Source: Roseococcus thiosulfatophilus (lineage in GTDB: Bacteria > Pseudomonadota > Alphaproteobacteria > Acetobacterales > Acetobacteraceae). From it: a stretch of DNA of 64,000 nucleotides. Of the stretch, positions 9,489 to 17,602 are shown one piece after another. Under the pieces are notes generated by a model. It saw only the letters and a program-made list of their open reading frames with translations, ran no database searches and was not told the origin of the DNA. The stretch spans positions 186,001-250,000 of the forward strand of contig NZ_JAFFQY010000022.1 of the NCBI RefSeq assembly GCF_017311575.1, in the 5' to 3' direction. Position 1 is the first letter of the stretch. Every line of letters starts with the position of its first letter. The translations under genes and the position numbers were made by a program.

Positions 9489-10790
9489 ATGTCGGCGCCG
9501 CTGGCGCGGAGAGATGGCCAGATGAGCATGGCCCTGGCCGCCGCCCCGCCCCTGGCCGCCGCGCCGGGACGGCTGGTGCTGGCTGTCATGGTCGTGGCGC
9601 TCTTCAACTACCTGGGCGCGCGGATTTCCCTGGCGCCGCCCGACCCGAGTGCCATCCTCTCTGGCTCCAACCCGGTGAACACGGCCATCCAGGCGGCGGT
9701 GCTGGTGCTGGGCCTGGGCTTCGCCCTGCGGCATCCGGCGCGGGTGGCGCGGCTCGCCTTGGCGGCCTGGCCCTTCCTGGTGCTCTTCGCGCTGGCGGGC
9801 GCCTCCATCCTGTGGTCACAGGCGCCGGGGCAGAGCCTGCGCCGCAGTGTCGCCGTGGCGGCGCAGATGCTGTTCCTCTTCCTGCTGTTCAGCGAGCTCG
9901 GCCTGCACCGGGCCATGCGCCTCTTCCTGGGCGTGGTGCTGCTGACGGTGGCGCTGGGCTTGCTGGAGGCCCTGCTGCGGCCCGCCATCGGCTTCGACGA
10001 GGGCTTCTACAGCAACGCCATCCGCGGGGTGTTCCTTCAGAAGAACGGCTTCGGCACGGCGCTGCTGCACGGGATGCTGGCGCTGGGCTTTCTGATGCTG
10101 ACCGCCGGCCGGGTCACGGGGCGGCACATGGCCATCGCGCTGCTGCTGCTGGTGATGCTGGTGCTGGCGCGTTCCTCCACCGCGCTGGTGCTCGCGCTGC
10201 TGGTGCTGGGGCTGACCCTGGCCTGGCTGGCGGCACGGGCGGGCGGCGCCTGGCTGGCGCTGCTGCTGCTGGGGGTGGGCGGGTTCACCGCCGCCGCGCT
10301 GGGCTTCGCCGGCGCCTTCGGCACGGAGGGCTTCTTCGACCTCCTGGGCAAGGAGGAGACGCTGACCGGCCGCACCGAGATCTGGGCCAGCGTGGACCGC
10401 GCCATCGCGCAGCGCCCCTGGCTGGGCCACGGCTTCGCCGCCTTCTGGCTCCAGGGACTGACACCGGCTGAACTCATCTGGCTCGACCTGCAATGGCCGG
10501 CGCCCGATTCGCACAGCGGCTGGCGGGAGGTGGTGCTGCAGTTGGGCTGGGTGGGCTTCGCGGCGCTGGCGGCGGCGGCGGGGCTGACCCTGGCCGTGGC
10601 GCTGTGGCGGCTGGCGGGAAGGCGGCGCGCGCTGGGCTACTGGGTGCTGATGCTGCTGCTGGTGGGCGCCATCCATGCCAACACCGAGGCCGCGCTGCTG
10701 CGCGGCGACGGGCTGCTGATCCTGTGGGTGCTGGGCTGGCTCGGCCTCGTGGCACCGGAGGGCGCGCGGGAACTGGCACGCCCTGGTTGA
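9489..10790 (+). CDS. O-antigen ligase / polymerase-like membrane protein (Wzy_C)
   Basis: About 433 residues and highly hydrophobic, with roughly ten to twelve membrane segments. The motif LTGRTEIWASV after a periplasmic loop and LGHGFAAFW shortly after are the conserved signature of the O-antigen ligase/Wzy family, which joins or polymerises undecaprenyl-linked glycans at the periplasmic face. Start choice: the frame is open from 9423, but ATG 9489 has a GGAAGG-like ribosome site about ten bases upstream; ATG 9522 is also possible. It is transcribed away from the epimerase operon and completes the flippase, chain-length and polymerase set of a Wzx/Wzy-type pathway. Confidence 0.8.
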   Translation: MSAPLARRDGQMSMALAAAPPLAAAPGRLVLAVMVVALFNYLGARISLAPPDPSAILSGSNPVNTAIQAAVLVLGLGFALRHPARVARLALAAWPFLVLFALAGASILWSQAPGQSLRRSVAVAAQMLFLFLLFSELGLHRAMRLFLGVVLLTVALGLLEALLRPAIGFDEGFYSNAIRGVFLQKNGFGTALLHGMLALGFLMLTAGRVTGRHMAIALLLLVMLVLARSSTALVLALLVLGLTLAWLAARAGGAWLALLLLGVGGFTAAALGFAGAFGTEGFFDLLGKEETLTGRTEIWASVDRAIAQRPWLGHGFAAFWLQGLTPAELIWLDLQWPAPDSHSGWREVVLQLGWVGFAALAAAAGLTLAVALWRLAGRRRALGYWVLMLLLVGAIHANTEAALLRGDGLLILWVLGWLGLVAPEGARELARPG

Positions 10791-10808
10791 TCCGCGGTAA
10801 GCGGGCGC

Positions 10809-11618
10809 ATGCCTCCCTTGCCCTCCCGCCGCTGGGCCGACCTGGCCTGGACCGACTTCGCTGGCCTGCCACCCGACACGGTGGCCGTGCTGCCGCTGGC
10901 CGCCACCGAACAGCATGGGCCGCATTTGCCGCTGTCGGTGGACACGCGCATCAACCAGGGCGTGCTGGACGCGGCACTGGCCCGCCTGCCCGCGGATTTC
11001 CCGGTGCTGGTGCTGCCCGTGCAGGCCATCGGCTGCTCGGTCGAACATGGGCGGTTTCCGGGTTCGCTGACGGGTTCGCCCGAGACGCTGCTGGCGCTCT
11101 GGACCGAGATCGGGCGCGGGGTGGCGCGCGCGGGGGTGAAGCGGCTGGTGCTGCTGAACACCCATGGCGGCAACCAGCAGATCATGGAGATCCTGGCGCG
11201 GCGGCTGCGGATCGAGGCGGGGCTCTTCGCCGTCGCCGCCAACCCGGGGCGAATGGGGAACCCGCCCGGGCTGGTGGGCGCGGAGGAGGACCGCTTCGGC
11301 ATCCATGCGGGCTTCGTGGAAACCAGCCTGATGCTGGCGCTGGAACCCGCGCGGGTGCGGATGGAACAGGCGCGGGATTTCCGCTCGGCCTGGGCGGGGC
11401 TTGAGGCGCCACTCGCGCCCGGCAGCGGGGCGGCGCCGGCCTGGCAGGCGCAGGACCTGAACCCCGCCGGCGCGGTGGGCGATGCGGCGGCCGCGACACC
11501 CGAGGCCGGCGCCGCGATCCTGGACCATTGCGCCACGCGCCTCGTCGCCCTGCTGGAGGCGGTGCGCCGCTGCGACATCGCCGCCTGGCTCGAACAGACC
11601 CCCAAGGGATTGCCATGA
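10809..11618 (+). CDS. Creatininase family amidohydrolase
   Basis: 269 residues. LAATEQHGPHLPLSVD (residues 31-46) holds the Glu, His and Asp metal ligands of the creatininase/MftE family, LLNTHGGN near 118 the next His, and HAGFVETS near 170 the last Glu. Such metal enzymes hydrolyse cyclic amides or amide bonds (creatinine, riboflavin intermediates, mycofactocin leader). The stop overlaps the ATG of the FAD-linked oxidase (ATGA), and a quinone reductase follows, so it belongs to a three-gene operon. The substrate is unknown; the redox partners suggest a catabolic path that releases an oxidisable product. Confidence 0.8.
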   Translation: MPPLPSRRWADLAWTDFAGLPPDTVAVLPLAATEQHGPHLPLSVDTRINQGVLDAALARLPADFPVLVLPVQAIGCSVEHGRFPGSLTGSPETLLALWTEIGRGVARAGVKRLVLLNTHGGNQQIMEILARRLRIEAGLFAVAANPGRMGNPPGLVGAEEDRFGIHAGFVETSLMLALEPARVRMEQARDFRSAWAGLEAPLAPGSGAAPAWQAQDLNPAGAVGDAAAATPEAGAAILDHCATRLVALLEAVRRCDIAAWLEQTPKGLP

Positions 11619-13012
11619 CCCATGACATCACGGGCCTGATGGCCGCCCTGCCCGGCCTCGACTGGATCACCGACCCGGCCCTGGTGCGGCAGAAGAGCCG
11701 CGACTTCTTCTGGTACAGCCCCGTGCTGAAGCGCCAGTTGAACGGCGCGCGCGCCGATGCGGTGGCCGTGCCGCGCAATGAGGAAGAGGTGGTGCGCCTG
11801 CTGGCCGAATGCCACGCGCGGCGCATCCCCGTCACCACGCGCGGCGCGGGCACGGGCAATTACGGCCAGGCCATGCCGCTGCTCGGCGGCGTGGTGCTGG
11901 ACATGTCGGCCATGGATGCGGTGCTCTGGGCGAAGCCGGGTCTGGTGCGCGCCCAGGCGGGGGCGAAGATTATGGACATGGACCGCCACACCCGCGCGGC
12001 GGTGGGGGGCGAGCTGCGCTTCCACCCCTCGACGAAGCGCACCGCCACCATTGGCGGCTTCATCGGCGGCGGGTCTTCCGGCATCGGCTCCTGCACCTGG
12101 GGCATCCTGCGCGAGCCGGGCAATGTGCTGGGGCTGCGCGTGGTGACCATGGAGGAAACGCCCCGCGTGCTGGAACTGCGCGGGGCCGATCTCGACCTCG
12201 CCAACCACGCCTATGGCACCACCGGCATCATCACCGAGGTGGAGATACCGCTGGCCCCCGCCGAGGATTGGCTGGACCTGACCCTGGCCTTCCCCTCGCT
12301 GATGGACGCGGCGCGCTTCGGCGATGCGCTGACCGCCATGGACGGCGTGGTGAAGAAGCTGGTCTGTGTGCTGGCCGCGCCCATCGCGCAGCAGTATTTC
12401 AAGGGCTTCCCGGCGGTGGGCGACACCGAGGCAGTGGTGCTGGCCATGGTGGCGCCGCCCTATCTCGACGCTGTGGCGCCGCTGCTGGCGCGGCATCGCG
12501 GGCGCGAGGTGGCGCGCCTCCGCACAGAGGACGCGCCCGTCCCGGCCTATGAGTTCACCTGGAACCACACCACGCTCCAGGCGCTGAAGGTGGATCGTTC
12601 CATCACCTACCTCCAGACGCTGTTTCCCGCGCCGGACCACCTGGAACTCATCGCGCGAATGGAGCGGGAATTCGGCGATGAGGTGCCCATCCACCTCGAA
12701 TATGTGCGGCTCGGCGGGAAGGTGTGCTGCTTCGGGCTGCAACTGGTGCGCTTCACGACGGAGGAGCGCCTGAATGAGATCATCCGCATCCATGAGGATG
12801 CCGGTGCGCCCATCTTCAACCCGCACGCCTTCACGCTGGAAGAGGGCGGCATGAAACAGGTGGACGCCGCGCAGCTCGCCTTCAAGCGCCAGGCCGACCC
12901 GCTGGGATTGCTCAACCCCGGCAAGATGCTGGCCTGGGACGACCCGGACTGGACGCCGGATCGGCCGGGCAAGGTCTACCTGTTCCCGGCATCCGACGAC
13001 GAGGCCGAGTGA
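11615..13012 (+). CDS. FAD-binding oxidase (FAD_binding_4, GlcD/VAO type)
   Basis: 465 residues. The PCMH-type FAD domain is visible: VAVPRNEEEVVRLLAEC, then VTTRGAGTGNYGQAMPL, with the pyrophosphate loop GGFIGGGSSGIGS around residues 148-160. The C-terminal half matches the FAD-linked oxidase C-domain. It is expected to oxidise a hydroxy acid or similar using FAD. The frame is open from 11528, but the ATG at 11615 overlaps the creatininase stop and begins the recognisable protein. Its stop (TGA 13010-13012) shares a base with the ATG of the next gene, which encodes a flavodoxin-fold quinone reductase that could take the electrons. Confidence 0.82.
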   Translation: MTHDITGLMAALPGLDWITDPALVRQKSRDFFWYSPVLKRQLNGARADAVAVPRNEEEVVRLLAECHARRIPVTTRGAGTGNYGQAMPLLGGVVLDMSAMDAVLWAKPGLVRAQAGAKIMDMDRHTRAAVGGELRFHPSTKRTATIGGFIGGGSSGIGSCTWGILREPGNVLGLRVVTMEETPRVLELRGADLDLANHAYGTTGIITEVEIPLAPAEDWLDLTLAFPSLMDAARFGDALTAMDGVVKKLVCVLAAPIAQQYFKGFPAVGDTEAVVLAMVAPPYLDAVAPLLARHRGREVARLRTEDAPVPAYEFTWNHTTLQALKVDRSITYLQTLFPAPDHLELIARMEREFGDEVPIHLEYVRLGGKVCCFGLQLVRFTTEERLNEIIRIHEDAGAPIFNPHAFTLEEGGMKQVDAAQLAFKRQADPLGLLNPGKMLAWDDPDWTPDRPGKVYLFPASDDEAE

Positions 13013-13593
13013 TGCGCGTCCTGATGGTCTTCTGCCACCCGCGCGCCGACAGTTTTTCCGCGGCTCTGCGCGACACGGCCCTGGAGGCGCTGCGGGCCCG
13101 CGGCCATGAGGTCGAACTGCGCGACCTTTACGCCGAGGGCTTCAACCCGGTGCTGAGCGCCGAGGAACGCGGCGTCTACAATGATGAATCCGCGAACCAG
13201 GCGGGCATCGAGCACGAGATCGCGCAGTTGCGCCGCGCCGACGCCCTGCTGCTGGTCTATCCCACCTGGTGGTATGGCATGCCCGCGATGCTGAAGGGCT
13301 GGTTCGACCGCGTCTGGGTGCCAGGCGTCACCTTCACCTTCAGCGATGGCGCCATCCAGCCCGCGCTGAGGAACATCAAGCGCATGGGCGTGGTAACGAC
13401 CTATGGCTCGCCGCTCTGGCTGCTGCTGTTCCTGCTGTGGCCTGACCGGCGCGTGCTGGCGGGCGGCGTCAGGCGGCTTTGCGCGAAGGGCTGCCCGGTG
13501 GACTGGCTCTACCTCACGCGCATGGACACGCGGGGTGCGGCGGACCGCACGCGCTTCCTGGCGAAGGTCAAGGCGCGGCTGTCAGCCTGGTAG
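13012..13593 (+). CDS. NAD(P)H dehydrogenase (quinone), flavodoxin-like fold
   Basis: 193 residues. The FMN-binding opening is VLMVFCHPRADSFSAAL and the family signature PTWWYGMPAMLKGWFDRV is at about residues 82-99. These two-electron reductases pass hydride from NAD(P)H to quinones. ATG at 13012 is preferred because it overlaps the previous stop as TGATG; a GTG one codon earlier is the alternative. The last 12 bases overlap the convergent amidohydrolase gene on the minus strand. It is probably co-expressed with the creatininase and FAD oxidase. Confidence 0.82.
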   Translation: MRVLMVFCHPRADSFSAALRDTALEALRARGHEVELRDLYAEGFNPVLSAEERGVYNDESANQAGIEHEIAQLRRADALLLVYPTWWYGMPAMLKGWFDRVWVPGVTFTFSDGAIQPALRNIKRMGVVTTYGSPLWLLLFLLWPDRRVLAGGVRRLCAKGCPVDWLYLTRMDTRGAADRTRFLAKVKARLSAW

Positions 13594-14919
13594 GCCCAGC
13601 GCTTCGTCCAACTCCCGGTAATCAGGCGGTGTCGCGTCCAGCACGCGGCCGGCGCGCAACACGATGCGGTCGCTCTGCGGGCGGCTGAGCCATTCCGTCA
13701 GGCCGCGCGCCCGGAAGGCGATGAGGTCCGCCACCGCGCCCACGCGGATCACCCCCGCTGCGATGCCCATGGCGCGCGCCGGGTTGGCGCCCGCCGCCGC
13801 CGCCCAACCGGCCGGCGGGTGGTCGAGGTGCAGGATGCGCGTGGCCTCGCGCATCACCTCCACCATGTCGAGGTCGCCATAGGCATAGAAGGGGTCGCGC
13901 GTGTTGTCCGACGCCACGGAGACGTTCACGCCGGCCGCGCGCATCTCATGCACCAGCGTCACACCCCGCCAGCGCGGCGTGCGGCCGGCCACGCGGTCCT
14001 GGAGATACATGTTGCACATGGGCAGCACGATGATGGAGATGCCGGCCTCGGCCACGCGGGCGATGGTCTCGCGCGCATAGTCGTCTGGCTGGAGGGAGAG
14101 CGAGCAGCAATGCCCGCACTGGATGCGCCCCTTGAAGCCGCGCCGCAACGCCGTGATCGCGATTTCGCGGAGCGCGCGGGCACCGGTCTCGCCGCTCTCG
14201 TCCACATGCAGGTCAAGGTCCAGGCCGCGTGCCTCGGCCAGTGCGAAGAAGTGATCCAGCATGGGCTGGAAGTCGGGCGGCAGGTCGTCATGCACGCCAC
14301 CGGTCAGCCGCGTCACCATGCCCAGCACGCCGCCCGATTGCGCGACGATGTCGGCCAGTTCTTCGCCCTCCGAGGTGGCGAAGCGGTCCAGCGGGCAGAT
14401 GGAGGACATCTGCAATGTGATGCGCCCGGCCCAGGCCTCGCGCAGGCGGCGAAACGCCTCCCAGGCGATGGGGGCATGGGGCATGTAGCTGTCGAGATGG
14501 GTGCGGATGGCCACAGTCCCATGCGCGTGGGCGCAGCGCAGGGCGAACTCGGCACGGGCGGTGATGTCGCGCGCGGACCAATTCGCGTCGCGGTCGGCCA
14601 TGACGCTTTCGAGGGCACCCGCGAAATCCCCGGTCGGGTTGGGGCGGCGCGGCCAGATATGGCCCTTGTCGAGATGGGTGTGCCCGTCCACCAGGCCTGG
14701 CCAGAGCTGCCCGCCATCGAGCGATGGCCCCTCCGGTGCGGTGCCGAGGGGAGCCAGCGCCGCAATGCGCCCGTCCTCCACCCGCACATCCAGCCGCAGC
14801 AGGTCCTGCACGTCCGGCACACCGGGCGCGCCCTCGACCAGGGAGGCCGGCACCCGCGCATCCCGCAGCCAATAGCGCGCCCCCGCCCCGGCCAGCGCCG
14901 CCCGCAATGCCTGCATCAT
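13582..14919 (-). CDS. Cytosine deaminase-like amidohydrolase
   Basis: 445 residues. Metal-site motifs of the CodA-type amidohydrolases are all present: DGHTHLDKG (His80 and His82), LHVDESGE near residue 230, QCGHCCSLS near 270 and ASDNTRDPF near 333. These enzymes remove the amino group from cytosine or related ring compounds. The start ATG (MMQ) overlaps the stop of the ABC permease as ATGA, so it is translated with an NMT1-type importer (binding protein, ATPase, permease). That arrangement points to uptake and deamination of a pyrimidine or similar N-heterocycle. Substrate specificity within this family varies widely, so cytosine itself is not assured. Confidence 0.78.
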   Translation of the reverse strand: MMQALRAALAGAGARYWLRDARVPASLVEGAPGVPDVQDLLRLDVRVEDGRIAALAPLGTAPEGPSLDGGQLWPGLVDGHTHLDKGHIWPRRPNPTGDFAGALESVMADRDANWSARDITARAEFALRCAHAHGTVAIRTHLDSYMPHAPIAWEAFRRLREAWAGRITLQMSSICPLDRFATSEGEELADIVAQSGGVLGMVTRLTGGVHDDLPPDFQPMLDHFFALAEARGLDLDLHVDESGETGARALREIAITALRRGFKGRIQCGHCCSLSLQPDDYARETIARVAEAGISIIVLPMCNMYLQDRVAGRTPRWRGVTLVHEMRAAGVNVSVASDNTRDPFYAYGDLDMVEVMREATRILHLDHPPAGWAAAAGANPARAMGIAAGVIRVGAVADLIAFRARGLTEWLSRPQSDRIVLRAGRVLDATPPDYRELDEALGLPG

Positions 14920-15707
14920 CGGTGTTCACCCGTATCGGCGCTTTCATGCCAGCGCCGCAGAAGGAGGTGGGACAACAGCGACAGCGCCATGAAGATGGCG
15001 ATGCCCGTGCCGGAGACGAGCACGAGGGCCGCGAACATGCGCGGGATCTGCAACTGGTAGCCGGATTCCAGGATGCGGTAGGCCAGCCCGGAGGCCGTGC
15101 CTCCCGTGCCCGCCACGAATTCCGCGACGATGGCGCCGATCAGTGCCAGCCCGCCCGAAATCCGTAGCCCCGCCAGGAAATAAGGCATGGCACTCGGCAG
15201 CTTCAGCCGCCACAGCACCTGCCAGCGCGAGGCGCCATACAGCCGAAACAGGTCCAGCAGATTCCGGTCCGTGCTTTGCAGCCCGACCGTGGTGTTGGAG
15301 AGGATGGGGAAGAAGGCGACGATCCAGGCGCAGATCAGCAGCGCCGCCCGCACATCATCCACCCAGATGATGATGAGCGGCGCGATGGCCACGATGGGCG
15401 TCACCTGCAGCACCACCGCATAGGGAAACAGGCTCATCTCGATCACGCGCGATTGCGCGAAGAGAATGGCGAGCAGCAGCCCCAGCGAGGCCGCTACGGC
15501 CAGGGCCGCGAAGGTGATCTGCACCGTCACCAGCAGGGAGACCGAGAGTGAATCCCAGTCGCGCGCCAGCGTCTGCGCGATCTGCACCGGGCCGGGCAGG
15601 ATGAAGGGCGGAATCTCCCGCGCCCAGACCACCCATTCCCAGGCGGCGAGCGCCAGGAAGCCCAGCACCGCCGGCGCGAACCAGCGCAGCGCCTGCGCGC
15701 CGCCCAT
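14916..15707 (-). CDS. ABC transporter permease (SsuC/TauC/ThiX type)
   Basis: 263 residues from ATG 15707, which overlaps the ATPase stop as TGATG; the frame is open further to 15755 but those residues are the shadow of the ATPase end. Six membrane segments are visible, and the cytoplasmic EAA-like loop around LFRLYGASRWQVLWRLKLPSA is the ATPase-docking site. It forms the inner-membrane channel of the importer with the NMT1-type binding protein (16465-17484) and the ATPase (15707-16435). Members of this group carry sulfonates, nitrate, or thiamine and riboflavin precursors. Confidence 0.88.
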   Translation of the reverse strand: MGGAQALRWFAPAVLGFLALAAWEWVVWAREIPPFILPGPVQIAQTLARDWDSLSVSLLVTVQITFAALAVAASLGLLLAILFAQSRVIEMSLFPYAVVLQVTPIVAIAPLIIIWVDDVRAALLICAWIVAFFPILSNTTVGLQSTDRNLLDLFRLYGASRWQVLWRLKLPSAMPYFLAGLRISGGLALIGAIVAEFVAGTGGTASGLAYRILESGYQLQIPRMFAALVLVSGTGIAIFMALSLLSHLLLRRWHESADTGEHR

Positions 15708-16435
15708 CACGCCGCCTCCATCGCGGCGGCGAGCGCGTGGCTCACCTCGCGGCAATGCGCGGCGTAGTTGGCGGAGGTGCGGAATTCCGGCAGGTCGCGG
15801 TCCTCGGCCGGCACGCGCAGCTCCCGCACCACGCGGCCTGGGCGCGGGGCCATGACCATAATGCGCTCGGCGAGAAACACGCTCTCGAAGACGGAATGCG
15901 TGACGAAGACCACGGTGAAGCGTTCATCCCGCCAGAGGTTCAGCAAATCATTGTTCAGGCGAAAGCGCGTGATCTCGTCCAGCGCCGCGAAGGGTTCGTC
16001 CATCAGCAGCAGGCGCGGCCTGGTCACCAGCGCGCGGGCGATGGAGACGCGCATCTTCATGCCGCCCGATAATGCACGCGGATAGGCATCCTCGAAGCCG
16101 GCGAGTTCCACCCGCGCCAGCATCTCGACGGCGCGGGCATGGGCCTCGCGCCGGTTCATCCCCGCCAGTTCCAGCGGCAGCGCGACGTTGCGCGCGGCCG
16201 TGGCCCACGGCATCAGCGTCGGCTCCTGGAAGACGAAGCCGATGCCCTTGCGGGCCGCGGGGTCGGCGGGAAAGCTGATCTCGCCGGAAGAGGGCGGGAT
16301 CAGCCCCGCAATCATCCGCAGCAGCGTGGATTTGCCGCAGCCCGACGGCCCCAGCAGCGCGAGGAAATCCCCGCGCGCCAAGTCCATGTCCACGTCCTGA
16401 ACGGCGAGCGTCCCGGTGCCGTAGCGCTTGGCCAC
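15707..16435 (-). CDS. ABC transporter ATP-binding protein (SsuB/TauB/ThiZ type)
   Basis: 242 residues from GTG 16435. Walker A is GPSGCGKST near residue 30, the Q-loop is FQEPTLMPW, the signature is LSGGMKMR, Walker B is LLLMDEPFAALDE and the H-loop is VTHSV. The start is uncertain: the frame continues upstream as SASPLVSLRGVAKRYG, which looks like a natural ATPase N-terminus, yet it has no ATG or clear alternative start, so a rare start codon such as CTG, or the GTG used here, must serve. It powers the neighbouring permease; gene order is binding protein, ATPase, permease, deaminase-like enzyme. Confidence 0.85.
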   Translation of the reverse strand: MAKRYGTGTLAVQDVDMDLARGDFLALLGPSGCGKSTLLRMIAGLIPPSSGEISFPADPAARKGIGFVFQEPTLMPWATAARNVALPLELAGMNRREAHARAVEMLARVELAGFEDAYPRALSGGMKMRVSIARALVTRPRLLLMDEPFAALDEITRFRLNNDLLNLWRDERFTVVFVTHSVFESVFLAERIMVMAPRPGRVVRELRVPAEDRDLPEFRTSANYAAHCREVSHALAAAMEAA

Positions 16436-16464
16436 GCCCCGCAGCGAGACGAGGGGCGAGGCGC

Positions 16465-17484
16465 TCAGGTCAACCCCACGCGCTGGTTCACAAAGCGCAG
16501 ATCATAGGCGCGCTTGAAGTCCATCCCGGCCGGATACAGGCCCGCATCGCGGCAGGAATTGTAGAAGCTTTCCCAGCGGGCGTCGGTCATGGCGCCGATG
16601 CCCAGGCGCTCGGCGTCGCCGCTCATCACGATGCCCATCTCGTTCATCACGCGGATGGCGTAGGCGATGCGCTCGGCATTCATCTCGGGGTTGTCGCGGA
16701 TGATGGCGGCGTCGGCCGCCGCATTGTCGCGGCCCGCCATGTAGCCGGCCCAGCCCTCGATGCTGGCGGTCATGAAGCGCTGCAGCACCTCGCCCCGCTG
16801 GTCCACCATGCGGCGGCTGACCAGCACGGTGTTGTTGTAGTTCTCATACCCCGCATCGGCGATGAGGAAGACGCGCGGCCGCACGCCCGCCTGGATGGCG
16901 CTGAAGGGCTCGGAGCTCAGGAAGCCCTGCTGGATGGCCATGCGGTCGGCCAGGAAGGGCTGGATGTTGAAGGTGTAGGGACGGATCTGGTCATCGGCGA
17001 AGCCGAAGCGCGCCTTGAGGAAGGGCCAGAAGGTGACGCGGCCCGCGGCGCCGATCAGCACCGGGCGGCCGCGCATGTCCTCGAAGCGCTCGATCCCGTT
17101 GCCCTCATGCGTCATGAGGATCTGCGGGTCCTTCTGGAAGATGGCGCCGACGCAGAGGAAGGGGATGTTCTCCCGCACGAAGTTCAGCGCCTGGAACCCG
17201 TTGCCCATGATGGCGTCCACGCGCCCGGCCAGGAGCAACTGCGCGGGGTTCTGCTGCGGCCCGCCCATGCGGATTTCGCACTCGATGCCGTGGCGGCGGT
17301 AGATGCCGTCGGCCACCGCCTTGTAGAAGCCGCCATGCTCGGCCTGGGCGCGCCAATCCGTGTGGAAGATCACGCGGTCCAGGCTTTGCGCCACGCCCAC
17401 CCGCGCGCCGGGCACCGCCGCCAGCGCGAGTGCCGTGCCGCCGCCAAGAAGCGCGCGCCGTTCGATCCTGTAGCGAGTCCGCAT
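16465..17484 (-). CDS. NMT1/ThiY-like ABC transporter substrate-binding protein
   Basis: 339 residues with a Tat-like signal peptide (RRALLGGG, then a hydrophobic stretch ending near GVAQ at residue 33). The mature start (HTDWRAQAEHGGFYKAVADG) is the hallmark of the NMT1 family, where this strand-loop binds pyrimidine rings (ThiY, RibY and relatives). IGAAGRVTFWPFL and RPYTFNIQPFLAD follow as in the family. It is the first gene of the importer-deaminase operon. Two 12-base direct repeats lie 45-90 bases upstream of its start and may be regulator sites. The ligand is probably a substituted pyrimidine, by family analogy and by the CodA-like enzyme at the end of the operon. Confidence 0.82.
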   Translation of the reverse strand: MRTRYRIERRALLGGGTALALAAVPGARVGVAQSLDRVIFHTDWRAQAEHGGFYKAVADGIYRRHGIECEIRMGGPQQNPAQLLLAGRVDAIMGNGFQALNFVRENIPFLCVGAIFQKDPQILMTHEGNGIERFEDMRGRPVLIGAAGRVTFWPFLKARFGFADDQIRPYTFNIQPFLADRMAIQQGFLSSEPFSAIQAGVRPRVFLIADAGYENYNNTVLVSRRMVDQRGEVLQRFMTASIEGWAGYMAGRDNAAADAAIIRDNPEMNAERIAYAIRVMNEMGIVMSGDAERLGIGAMTDARWESFYNSCRDAGLYPAGMDFKRAYDLRFVNQRVGLT

Positions 17485-17528
17485 CTACCGCCTCCGACCA
17501 TTCTGGGCACCGGACATGTTGGCGCCGG

Positions 17529-17574
17529 CGCGGGTTGCAACAGCAGGGATGCCGTGCCGGGCCGCGGGTTGCAA
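17529..17574. repeat. Two 12-base direct repeats upstream of the NMT1 importer operon
   Basis: CGCGGGTTGCAA occurs at 17529-17540 and again at 17563-17574; on the minus strand this reads TTGCAACCCGCG twice. The copies start 34 bases apart and lie 45-90 bases upstream of the minus-strand importer operon, in the only non-coding gap there. Their position suggests binding sites for a transcription regulator, but no regulator gene lies next to them. Confidence 0.4.
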
Positions 17575-17602
17575 GCCCGAAGCTGCCCAAGGCGCGGGCG
17601 GC

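Noticed and set aside
13009-13014. GTG 13009 as start of the quinone reductase
   Set aside because: ATG 13012 overlaps the upstream stop as TGATG and gives the same protein without an extra Met; both are possible, ATG preferred.
17485-17602. Thiamine (TPP) riboswitch before the NMT1 operon
   Set aside because: No CUGAGA- or ACCUGA-like core pair was found; only direct repeats are present.
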